64,000 bases of DNA from Trifolium pratense (taxonomy: Eukaryota > Streptophyta > Magnoliopsida > Fabales > Fabaceae), in the NCBI RefSeq assembly GCF_020283565.1, contig NC_060060.1, forward strand, positions 61,985,257 to 62,049,256, in the 5' to 3' direction. Position numbers and translations under genes: made by a program. Below, piece after piece: positions 1 through 10,124 of the stretch (positions are counted from its first letter, which is position 1; every line of letters begins with the position of its first letter). Below the pieces are notes generated by a model. That model ran no database searches and was not told the origin of the DNA. It saw only the letters and a program-made list of their open reading frames with translations.

Positions 1-354
1 TGGAATAATAACAAATCTCAAACAAAGAAAAAGTTTCAAAAAGGTTATTATTCCAAACCAAGATCTTTCTCTAACACTCAACAACATAGTAAGCATTTGT
101 GGACTAACAAGCGTGGACCCAGAAGATGGGTACCAAAAGGTGAAATAATGTACCATTCAGATTTACCAACTAGGAAAGGATATGTCCTACCTAGAGCATG
201 GAAACAAGTCCAATGCAAAGGAAGAAGGGCTTATGTCCTAGACAAATGGCTGACAGGTTCTCAAGTTACCAATCAGAACTTGAGAAATGAAGAGGAAGAA
301 TACTGGGATGACTTTATCATTAACTGTGATGAAGAATTCTACCGCAATGATTAA
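1..354 (+). pseudogene. gag: Sirevirus gag C-terminal part, broken from pol
   Basis: Frame 1 is open from the first base to a TAA at 352-354. It encodes a basic, Asn/Gln/Lys-rich stretch followed by the motif RGPRRWVPKGE, which resembles the conserved block between the Gag zinc knuckle and the protease in Sirevirus polyproteins. The zinc knuckle itself would lie left of the window. The next coding segment (from about 357) is in another frame, so gag and pol are joined through a frame change here. Whether that is a natural frameshift site or damage cannot be decided from one copy; the many breaks downstream favour damage. Confidence 0.75.
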
Positions 355-356
355 AG

Positions 357-3300
357 TTGTTTCTCATACAGCCTACCACTCAAGGAAGTATCACGAATCA
401 TTCATGGTATCTGGATAGTGGATGTTCAAGGCATATGACTGGTGACAAACAACTATTTTCTAAGTTGACTCTGAAAGAGGGAGGCTCTGTTGGCTTTGGA
501 GGCAATCAAAAGGGAAAAATAATAGGTACAGGTACAGTAGGTAACTCTTCCCTCTCTATTAATGATGTTTGGTTAGTTGATGGACTCAAACATAACCTAT
601 TGAGCAAAAGTCAATTTTGCGACAATGGTTATGTAGTTGTCTTTAATAAGGAATCATGTACTGTAACTAAACAATCTGATAACTCCATTGTATTCAAAGG
701 TCTGAGAAAGAACAATGTTTATAAAATAAATCTTTCTGATCTGAATGAACAAAAAGTTGTGTGTCTTCTGACCTTGAGTGAAGAAAAATGGATCTGGCAT
801 AAGAGGTTAGGCCAAGCTAACTGGAGGTTAATCTCTAAGCTTAGCAAGCTTGACCTTGTCAGAGGTTTACCAAAAATTAAATATCACTCAAACACACTTT
901 GTGGTTCTTGTCAAAAAGGAAAGATTACAAAATCTTCTTTTAAACCTGAAAACATTGTTTCTACCTCAAGACCATTGGAACTTCTTCACATTGATTTGTT
1001 TGGGCCAGTTAAGACTGCCTCTATCAATGGAAAGAAGTATGGATTAGTAATTGTTGATGATTACAGTAGATGGACTTGGGTAAAATTCCTAAGAACAAAA
1101 GATGAAGCTTATGATGAGTTTAGCATCTTCTGCAAACAAATTCAAAATGAAAAAGGCTACACTATTTTAAAAGTTAGAAGTGATCATGGTGGAGAATTTG
1201 AAAATGAACCTTTTGAAAATTTCTGTGAAAAATATGGCATTCTGCATGAATTCTCTTCTCCTAGAACTCCTCAACAAAATGGGGTTGTAGAAAGGAAGAA
1301 TAGAACTCTGCAAGAAATGGCCAGAACCATGATGCATGAAACTAATGTAGCAAAGTTTTTATGGGCAGAAGCTGTAAACACAGCATGTTATGTTCAAAAT
1401 AGAATCTATATCAGATCTAAGTTGAACAAAACTGCTTATGAATTGTTCAAAGGAAGAAAACCTGACATTTCTTATTTTCATCAGTTTGGATGTACTTGTT
1501 ACATTTTAAACAACAAAGTCCATCTAAAGAAATTTGATGCTAGAGGTTATAAGGGTATCTTTATAGGATACTCTGAACGCTCAAAAGCATACAGACTGTA
1601 TATTTCTGAAACACACACTGTGGAAGAAACTATGCATGTTAAGTTTGATGACAAAGAGCCTGACCAAGTGTCAGAGCTTGTGGAAGGTTTGTCTAGATTT
1701 CAGGTATCAGAGGATCAGTATTCAAATATTCCAAACTACTCAGAACATCCATTCTCTGAAGAACCTCTGAACATGACAGTTCCTACAGACTCTGAACATC
1801 AAAGGAATGAAGCAGCTACTGAACCTGCTGTTGATGAGTCTGAAGATGATGAAACCCCTAGAAACACTTTCAAATACAAATCATCACATCCAGAGGAACT
1901 GATCTTAGGCAATAAGGATAGTCCAAGAAAGACAAGATCTCAACTGAGAAATGAGGAATCTTTAGTTGGTCTTATTTCAATGATGGAACCTTCAAAGATT
2001 GATGAAGCTCTGAAAGATGATGCTTGGATAGTAGCAATGCAAGAAGAGCTGAATCAATTTCAAAGGAATGATGTATGGACTCTAGTGCCCAAACCTTCAC
2101 ACAAGAACATTATTGGAACAAAATGGGTATTCAGAAACAAGCTGAATGAACAAGGTGAAGTGGTAAGAAACAAGGCTAGATTGGTTGCACAAGGTTATAG
2201 TCAGCAAGAGGGGATTGACTATACTGAAACCTTTGCACCAGTGGCTAGACTTGAGGCTATCAGGTTACTTCTATCTTATGCTGTTAATCATGGAATAACC
2301 TTGTATCAGATGGATGTTAAAAGTGCCTTCTTAAATGATTTTATTTCTGAAGAAGTGTATGTTAAGCAACCTCCTGGTTTTGAAGATGTCTCAAACCCAG
2401 AACATGTTTTCAGATTGAAGAAATCACTGTATGGTCTGAAACAAGCTCCAAGAGCTTGGTATGATAGACTCAGTAATTTCCTTCTTGAAAAGGGTTTTGA
2501 GAAAGGGAAGGTTGACTGCACACTCTTTAGAAAAACTACCAAAGAAGACATTTTAATCATTCAAATTTATGTTGATGATATTATTTTTGGTTCAACTAAT
2601 GCTTCTTTGTGCAAGAATTTCTCTAAGATAATGCAGGATGAATTTGAAATGAGCATGATGGGAGAATTAAAGTTCTTCCTTGGAATTCAAATTAATCAGA
2701 AGAAGGAAGGAACTTATGTTCATCAATCAAAATACACCAAAGAACTTCTGAAGAAATTCAACCTTGATGATTGCAAGATAATGAACACTCCTATGCATTC
2801 AACTACCAACATGAGTAAGACAGAAGATGAAGGAAAAGTAGACCAAAAGGTCTACAGAGGTATGATTGGTTCCTTACTCTATCTGACAGCCTCTAGGCCA
2901 GATATCTTATTCAGTGTTTGCTTATGTGCAAGATTCCAGTCAGATCCTAGAGAATCTCATCTTACTGCTGTAAAGAGAATCTTTAGGTATCTAAAAGGAA
3001 CAACTAATCTTGGACTTCTCTATAAGAAATCCAATGATTATGTGCTAAATGGATTCTGTGATGCTGACTATGCTGGAGATAAAATTGAAAGAAATCCACA
3101 AGTGGCAATTGTCAATTTGTTGGTGAAAACCTTATCTCCTGGGCTAGTAAGAGACAAACTACTATAGCTTTGTCTACAGCAGAAGCAGAATACATTTCAG
3201 CAGCTAAGTGTTGCACACAACTACTCTAGTTAAAATATCAGCTAGAAGATTATCAGGTAAGCAGTCACAATATTTCTTTATATTGTGATAACACTGCAGC

Positions 3301-3514
3301 CATTCATTTATCTAAAAATCCTATCCTACACTCTAGAGCCAAACATATTGAAATTAAACATCATATTATCAGAGATTATGTTCAGAGAGGCATTATAGAT
3401 ATTAAGTTTGTTGATACTGAAAATCAATGGGCTGACATATTTACTAAAGCCTTACCTGTTGAAAGATTTGATTTTATAAAGAAACATCTGAACATGTTTT
3501 CAATCTCTGAATGA
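357..3514 (+). pseudogene. pol: Sirevirus pol: protease-integrase-reverse transcriptase-RNase H, frameshifted and interrupted
   Basis: The polyprotein copies element RNA into DNA and integrates it. In the 936-codon open part (357-3167) I see the aspartic protease motif LDSGC near residue 20. The GAG-pre-integrase HHCC region follows at about 145-185. The integrase core has catalytic Asp near 210 (HIDLFGP), Asp near 274 (SDHGGEF) and Glu near 311 (VVERKN). The RT starts near 540, with [10 protein letters not shown] and catalytic YVDD near 736. RNase H begins at DADYAGD near 900. At about 3090-3096 one base is missing from an A-rich run, throwing RNase H out of frame and ending the ORF at 3167. 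In the original frame RNase H continues to 3514, with ALSTAEAEY, a TAG at 3227-3229 where a Trp is usual, and a final TGA at 3512-3514. Reverse transcriptase and integrase look intact; RNase H is lost. Confidence 0.92.
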
Positions 3515-3899
3515 AATTTTTTTTTGGCAATAAAAGTGTATGAGGTTATGTATGTCAGAACTTATGGTTCAGAACATCTGAAACACAAGCTCTGAAATAC
3601 TTAACTCTGATAGATTATTTTAAACTCAGAGGCTCTGAACTATTTAAGTGGAAAACGTTTAGTATTCGCTGCTGAACAGTTGTCCATTAAAATAGCAGTT
3701 ACCAAGTAAACTTCTGCACGTGGTCTACGTGTGTCAGGTAGTGGGTGGTTAATGATGACTTTTGGTATTCAAATTTTTGTCAATAAGCGTAACTTCCCAA
3801 ATTTGCCATTTTTGTGTTAACTGTACGCATTTAAATAAACTTACACAATACACTTGCACACTTTTCACTCTCACAACCTACACTTTTATTTCTCTCTAA
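3515..3899 (+). other. Sirevirus spacer between pol and envelope-like ORF, with a TATA-like site
   Basis: No ORF of note. It continues past the F insertion at 10070-10124, and with F removed it forms a leader of about 440 nt before the envelope-like ATG. A TATA-like stretch (ATTTAAATAAAC, about 3829-3840) is followed by a CA/CT-rich leader, and would lie roughly 130 nt from the ATG at 10125 once F is removed. This is compatible with an internal promoter for the envelope-like ORF, but that is inference. Confidence 0.4.
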
Positions 3900-3904
3900 A
3901 CCTC

Positions 3905-5191
3905 TGAAATTCTGGTATAGCAGAACCAGATGTTGTACAAAATGTCGAGACATCTGGTCTGACATGAATAACACGGCAAGGCATATAACATTAAAACGGA
4001 TACTGAGGAATAATGTTTGATCAGATGTTCCAACATTCAACTTAAAGAGAATGTCGTACTTAATGTTGGAACATCTTACGAAACATAATAAAATCAACAA
4101 GTAAATAAACTGCACAGGAAATTGTTAACCCAGTTCAGCCAATCTGCCTACTCTGGGGGATACCAATCCAGGAAGGAAATCCACTAATAGCTCTAGTCAA
4201 TAAAGACCTCCAGCAAACCCTTTGAATTTACGTCTTACACTAAGACCTCCAGCAAACCCTCGGTTTACGTCTTACACTAAGACCTCCAGCAAATCCTAGG
4301 TTTACGCCTTATGACCTCGACACTACTCATGTAACTTCTGCCTAGGAACTCCTAGACATGAGATCCCATCTCACTTCCACACAACCAACACAACCTGTGT
4401 TGTTCATATAATGTTGAATAAAATGTGGTGACAATCACCGTGACATATTTTACTCTTGCTTAAAAGCTTCGAGTAAATCACACACAGTTAACTCCGTACT
4501 TCAAAGCTTAGGAGTAACCTTACACAATAACAAACTCAGTTCTTAACTCGTGTTATAGAATCCACAAGTAAGAATCACAATTAAAAAATACAAACACTAT
4601 CTCCTTGCTTAAAAGCTTCAGAGATATTACAATACTCAACTCATTACCTAAAGGTTTCTGAGTGAGGACATAGTGACCATCTCACAACCCGAGTGGTTCA
4701 CTTACACCAACTCTCCTAGAGAGTGGCTTAAAGACACGAAACCCTAAAGACTACATCTTTGATGAACAATGGTTTCGGTTCAATAAAATCTTGGCCTTGA
4801 GTCTTCTTTATATAGACAGAGCTAGCACGCTCCTGATCTTCCAAGATAACCTTCAGAACACAGCTGGTCTTTGAGTCACGTCCAGCTAAGCAAATCAGAC
4901 CTTAATAAAAACTTTCCTAAAATAGTTTATCCTCTTTAGGAAATAAACAATGTGTTGAATCATTCTATTAAGTCTTGATAAGAACATATCTGCACTAATA
5001 ACGTCTTGATCAGATCAAATCTTGATATACACGTTCGTAGAGTGGATTTCCATATATAGCAGATACGTGTAATAAATGCGCGAGATTTGGGCAATCTGAC
5101 TGTCGTACCCAAACATGTTACAACATTTGGTCCAACATCTTGCTTGTATATTTGTTTTAGCAAAATGAGGCCAACACACAAATATCCAACA
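3905..5191 (-). repeat. Left LTR of element F (3' LTR in element sense)
   Basis: Plus-strand ends are TGAAATTC and TATCCAACA; on the minus strand it starts TGTTGG, like the host Sirevirus LTR. A minus-strand TATA box (TATATAAAG) lies at about 4806-4814. The U3 part carries near-repeats of a motif resembling GATGTTCCAACATC. The segment 4199-4310 holds three copies of a unit containing AAGACCTCCAGCAAA. Confidence 0.92.
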
Positions 5192-6320
5192 ATCTCCCCC
5201 TTTGGCAATTTTTGGCTAAAACAACTTCAGCCCATTAATTAGCACAGAGAGATTTAAAAAACATACAATCCTTCAAGTCAACGTGAGCACACAAATATGA
5301 AGGAAGGTAGAACATCTTCTATGTTACTTCCAAAAGATTTCCTCAAATGAAAATAACGCACAGGGTAAAGAAATAAACTTTACCATAAACCATCAGAGGC
5401 ATACACAGCAGCGGAATCATAACATACTTAGCTTCATCCTTCAGTAGAGAGAAATAAACTCTCACAAGCACACTTGGGAAAAATAAATTCCCACATCAGC
5501 ATCAAGATGTTTCAACATTTTGTAGCGCATCATAACATCCATACATTAAGCACACATAGACAAAGAACTTGATATTGCATTACTCCCCCTTAATATCAGA
5601 TCAGAGAAAAACATACTTTTGCTCCCCCTGAATACATCAGCTACATCAGCTTGTGCATCTCATCAGGCCATCAGAAAAAAAAACGGTTCTTACTCCCCCT
5701 GAATTCATGCATGTCACAACACACACTACTACTTCTTCATAGACAGGCTACAACATTATAAAGTAGCAGAAAAACACAAACAAACATACTACTCCCCCTT
5801 TTTAGCCACAAAATATGCCAACCAAAAACTTCGTGCATTAAGAGCAATAGTAATGAACATCACAGAAATCCATAGTGCAGAATATCAGAGCATAACAGAT
5901 CCATATATTAGTATCTAGCAATCCATAGTCTTGAATTAGCAGAAGCATTACATCACGTACCAACAGAAAAGACAAATGTCCTCAACATTATGCTCCACAT
6001 CATATAATCATCAGATACCATACATCACATATCACAACTCCTTAAGCAAACCACAAAGTAGCAGTTGGGAAGAGTAAATTCTCACATAGCGGAGAAAAAT
6101 AAGTTCTCATGCATCCAGGATGTTCCAACATATGGCAGGACATCATCCGGAGCAAACAAATAGAGCTTTGCACAACATAATAGTAACTACTTACTGCATT
6201 ATGCTACTTCCCCTCAAAATCAGAATCAGAGCAAAAATTAATTTTACTTCCTCCAAATAGATTAACACATGCTTATCAGAATGATCATCAGAAAACAATT
6301 CTTTCTCCCCCTCAATTTTA
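5192..6320 (-). promoter_or_regulatory. Polypurine-tract zone of element F (multiple PPT-like motifs)
   Basis: On the minus strand AGGGGGAG-like purine tracts recur at about 5194, 5583, 5622, 5692, 5790 and 6306, plus a weaker one at 6208. The one touching the LTR (AAAGGGGGAGAT, 5192-5203) should be the working plus-strand primer. Several PPT-like copies upstream of the 3' LTR are a known Sirevirus trait. No gene is visible here. Confidence 0.75.
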
Positions 6321-7009
6321 TCATCCATATCAGCACATAAGCATACAACAACACAGATTCAATACTACACCACTTAGATTAGCAGATGTCTAAGCATCAG
6401 ACACCACATCATATAGTATAACACATCCAACCACTAAAAGAGCATGCATATGTTTCAACATCAGGTAGCACAACATACATTATCAGCAAAACATATCATG
6501 CCTACCAACTACTAAACTACTTCTCTTTTTAGTCAGAAGTTTAGGCAAAATAGGGTCTTCATGCATTAATCAAAGAGTACAATAGTAGAGATATCCAGGA
6601 ACATAGTGCACAAAGCTACTACAAACGAAGACAACACCATGGGATACATACCTCATCAGATATAAATTAGCAGTGGAGTCATCATCAAATAGCCTAAAAC
6701 AGACCACACTTCATCAGCACAAAATTTTCAACATGATGACCAAGATGTTTCACCATCTAGTAGCACATTAGATAGCACAGGTTCCTCCGGTATGGTATCA
6801 GAGCTTTGAGAACAAAGATGTTTCATCACATGATAGCACAACACATAGCACATGTTAGCAAAGATGTTTCATCATGTTTATCTAGCGTGGTATCAGAGCG
6901 AATAAGAGCAATCAAAAAATACGTCACATGTTAGCACAGCTTCTAGCACAGGTTCTTCCAGCATGGTATCAAAGCACGTGGTCTTCCAATCAGGGCATGG
7001 AGCATCCAT
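6321..7009. other. Non-coding interior of element F with three plus-strand PBS-like motifs
   Basis: No supported ORF. The plus strand carries TGGTATCAGAGC at about 6794-6805 and 6889-6900 and a one-base variant (TGGTATCAAAGC) at about 6965-6976. Each is preceded by related text (TTCCTCCGG, TTCTTCCAG). They are on the opposite strand to the element's real primer-binding site. Confidence 0.6.
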
Positions 7010-7695
7010 CTAACAAAAACTCCCCTTGTACACATGATCCCATCTTTGTGCAAAGGAAGCACGATGAAAGGAAACATTGTCACAGAGAGCAACAAGCACA
7101 TTCTGAGGGATCTTTTTCCCACCAGACTTTTTCTTTGAGGCAAAGGGTGTGATGTCTGGCACATCCTCCTCAACATTATACTTAGAGTCACTTGAAGATG
7201 CTTCATTTCTTTTCAGACTTTGTTTCTTCTTAGTAGTAGCCACATTAACCTCATACATATTCTTTTCAGAATCAACCACTTCTTCATTAAGTGGCACAGT
7301 TTGATGACTTTCTTTAGACTGAGAGACCCTTCTTCAACCTCAGTAGAATTTTCTTCATCAGATCCTGTTTCTTCATCATATGAGTCAGATGGGTCAACAG
7401 ATGTCCCAACAACTTTCACCACAACAGTTTCTTGAACAGGTTTCTGGACAATAGTAACATCAGCCTTAGGTTGGACCACAGATGTGTCAACGTCTGGCAC
7501 AACATCATTTTCAGAGACAGATCCTTTGAGAGACTCATCAACAAACTCACTTGTAACCTTAGTGGAAGCATTAAATACATCAGATGGATTTTCCTTGATT
7601 AGTGTGCACCAGACAATGGAGAGAAGGATGCAACATATACTTCCTTTCACTTCAACACAAGCATACATCTTGAAGGGAAGTAAAAACTTCGTCAA
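7010..7695 (-). pseudogene. Envelope-like ORF remnant of element F
   Basis: Two minus-strand frames (7695 to about 7213 and 7297 to 7010) give one acidic, Ser/Asp-rich protein segment broken by a frameshift near 7290. The end contains EEDVPDI, GGKKIPQNV and DNVSFH, which recall the block seen in envelope-like / 'putative plant transposon' proteins of legume Sireviruses (recognition from memory of the family, not a search). The ORF ends soon after this block, so the conserved core domain seen in the host copy at 10125-10800 is largely missing. No function is expected. Confidence 0.55.
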
Positions 7696-8763
7696 TCTTA
7701 ATTCAAAAGATATCTTTAATGCACAAGGTAAAGAATTAACTTCACCAAAAATACCAGAGAACCATAATCCTTTAGTCCCAAAAAAATAAATCCTCCTTGT
7801 TTAATCATGCATTCATGCAACTAGATATTATCACAAGAATATAACATGCATGGTTAAAACATCATATAACACATCAACACTGCACACAACTTTAACTACC
7901 ACTTACTTGGATCAGACATGAACTAACCCAAGAGGTCAACCATATGTTGATCGTGTCCCAAGAAACTTATCTAAGACATGTTTCTAGCGTAGAAACCATC
8001 TCAGACACAGATGCCTCCTCTTCCAGGTCAGGAGAAGGTTCCAAACATATGTAACCAACACACACTTGTTTAGCACCCAAGCATCTGCCATGCCCTACTG
8101 TCATCCAACAAAATTCTGTAGAATCTGCTCTTCAGATGTTCCATCAGATGTTCCAACATCTGATAAGACATCAGTTCCCTTCTAACGGAACACACCAAGA
8201 AATCCTTTATCAAAGCCAATGGAGGTTAGCTTTTGAGAGTTGGAAGCAAAAATAAATTGCTCATAACTTCCCTCGGATTCCTATTCAACAAACTCATACA
8301 TGAGTGCCTTTATGAGTGGACTTAAGATCACCCCAAGTATCTTTGGCATCTCTAACAAGTTAATAAAAAAAAACTCTCCTCGAGCATCACCACACCAGGG
8401 CTTACATCATAGAACGGAGTGGTGCATCCTCAACAAACAAAACCACCAGGAGTTTTCCATCAGATATGTATGCAGCGGAATTCAAACCACAAAACTCCTC
8501 AACAAACTTCAGGCACACTACAATAACACATGTTTGAAAATAAATCAAACCATACAGCAACTCATCACAAGATCTACACGCCTGAACAACAAAAGATAGG
8601 TCTAATACACACCATATCATGAATAGTCCATCCTCCACTTCTAGGGACCATTCAATCAATGTGAACTTCTCCAAGTTCAAACAAATTTTCAGTATTCCTT
8701 ACTTGCCCATAACCAGAAAGTATCTTCCCTAAGATCTCATCCAGAAAACAGAACAGGATGCCT
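7696..8763. other. Non-coding left-over of element F between primer-binding site and envelope-like remnant
   Basis: AT-rich, with many stops in all frames. Short ORFs at 8300-8680 on both strands overlap each other and match nothing I recognise. This is where gag and pol would lie in an autonomous Sirevirus; I see no trace of their motifs. Confidence 0.5.
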
Positions 8764-8775
8764 GCTCTGATACCA
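8764..8775 (-). promoter_or_regulatory. Primer-binding site of element F (initiator tRNA-Met type)
   Basis: The plus strand reads GCTCTGATACCA, the complement of TGGTATCAGAGC, two bases from the LTR edge at 8778. This is the standard tRNA-Met primer-binding site of plant copia and Tekay elements, and it fixes the orientation of F. Confidence 0.9.
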
Positions 8776-8777
8776 AT

Positions 8778-10064
8778 TGAAATTCTGGTATAGCAGAACC
8801 AGATGTTGTACAAAATGTCGAGACATCTGGTCTGACATGAATAACACGGCAAGGCATATAACATTAAAACGGATACTGAGGAATAATGTTTGATCAGATG
8901 TTCCAACATTCAACTTAAAGAGAATGTCGTACTTAATGTTGGAACATCTTACGAAACATAATAAAATCAACAAGTAAATAAACTGCACAGGAAATTGTTA
9001 ACCCAGTTCAGCCAATCTGCCTACTCTGGGGGATACCAATCCAGGAAGGAAATCCACTAATAGCTCTAGTCAATAAAGACCTCCAGCAAACCCTTTGAAT
9101 TTACGTCTTACACTAAGACCTCCAGCAAACCCTCGGTTTACGTCTTACACTAAGACCTCCAGCAAATCCTAGGTTTACGCCTTATGACCTCGACACTACT
9201 CATGTAACTTCTGCCTAGGAACTCCTAGACATGAGATCCCATCTCACTTCCACACAACCAACACAACCTGTGTTGTTCATATAATGTTGAATAAAATGTG
9301 GTGACAATCACCGTGACATATTTTACTCTTGCTTAAAAGCTTCGAGTAAATCACACACAGTTAACTCCGTACTTCAAAGCTTAGGAGTAACCTTACACAA
9401 TAACAAACTCAGTTCTTAACTCGTGTTATAGAATCCACAAGTAAGAATCACAATTAAAAAATACAAACACTATCTCCTTGCTTAAAAGCTTCAGAGATAT
9501 TACAATACTCAACTCATTACCTAAAGGTTTCTGAGTGAGGACATAGTGACCATCTCACAACCCGAGTGGTTCACTTACACCAACTCTCCTAGAGAGTGGC
9601 TTAAAGACACGAAACCCTAAAGACTACATCTTTGATGAACAATGGTTTCGGTTCAATAAAATCTTGGCCTTGAGTCTTCTTTATATAGACAGAGCTAGCA
9701 CGCTCCTGATCTTCCAAGATAACCTTCAGAACACAGCTGGTCTTTGAGTCACGTCCAGCTAAGCAAATCAGACCTTAATAAAAACTTTCCTAAAATAGTT
9801 TATCCTCTTTAGGAAATAAACAATGTGTTGAATCATTCTATTAAGTCTTGATAAGAACATATCTGCACTAATAACGTCTTGATCAGATCAAATCTTGATA
9901 TACACGTTCGTAGAGTGGATTTCCATATATAGCAGATACGTGTAATAAATGCGCGAGATTTGGGCAATCTGACTGTCGTACCCAAACATGTTACAACATT
10001 TGGTCCAACATCTTGCTTGTATATTTGTTTTAGCAAAATGAGGCCAACACACAAATATCCAACA
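8778..10064 (-). repeat. Right LTR of element F (5' LTR in element sense)
   Basis: Same length (1287 bp) and, as far as I could follow by eye, the same sequence as 3905-5191 at an offset of 4873 bp. The minus-strand TATA box is at about 9679-9687. It would drive the element transcript leftwards through the primer-binding site at 8764-8775. Confidence 0.92.
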
Positions 10065-10124
10065 ACCTCCAACAAAAATCTTCTTTCTCTCTCGTTAGTT
10101 CCTACCCTAACCCTAAACTTCATC

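Larger units (their letters stand above)
3905..10064 (-). mobile_element. Element F: young non-autonomous Sirevirus derivative, complete, inserted on minus strand
   Basis: Two LTRs of 1287 bp (3905-5191 and 8778-10064) start TG and end CA. I noticed no differences between them on reading. The 5-bp flanks match: ACCTC at 3900-3904 and at 10065-10069. On the minus strand a primer-binding site (8764-8775) follows the right LTR and a purine tract precedes the left LTR, so the element reads right to left. The 3.6-kb internal region has no gag or pol. It holds only an envelope-like remnant and a series of purine tracts, so F must have moved using proteins from an autonomous Sirevirus. It separates pol from the envelope-like ORF of the host Sirevirus. 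Confidence 0.93.

Noticed and set aside
8764..8775. tRNA gene remnants suggested by TGGTATCAGAGC matches
   Set aside because: All matches are primer-binding-site-length motifs next to LTRs or within element F; no cloverleaf could be drawn around them.
9960..10124. N-terminal extension of the envelope-like ORF
   Set aside because: This part is the end of element F's LTR (to 10064) plus Sirevirus leader; the native start is the ATG at 10125.
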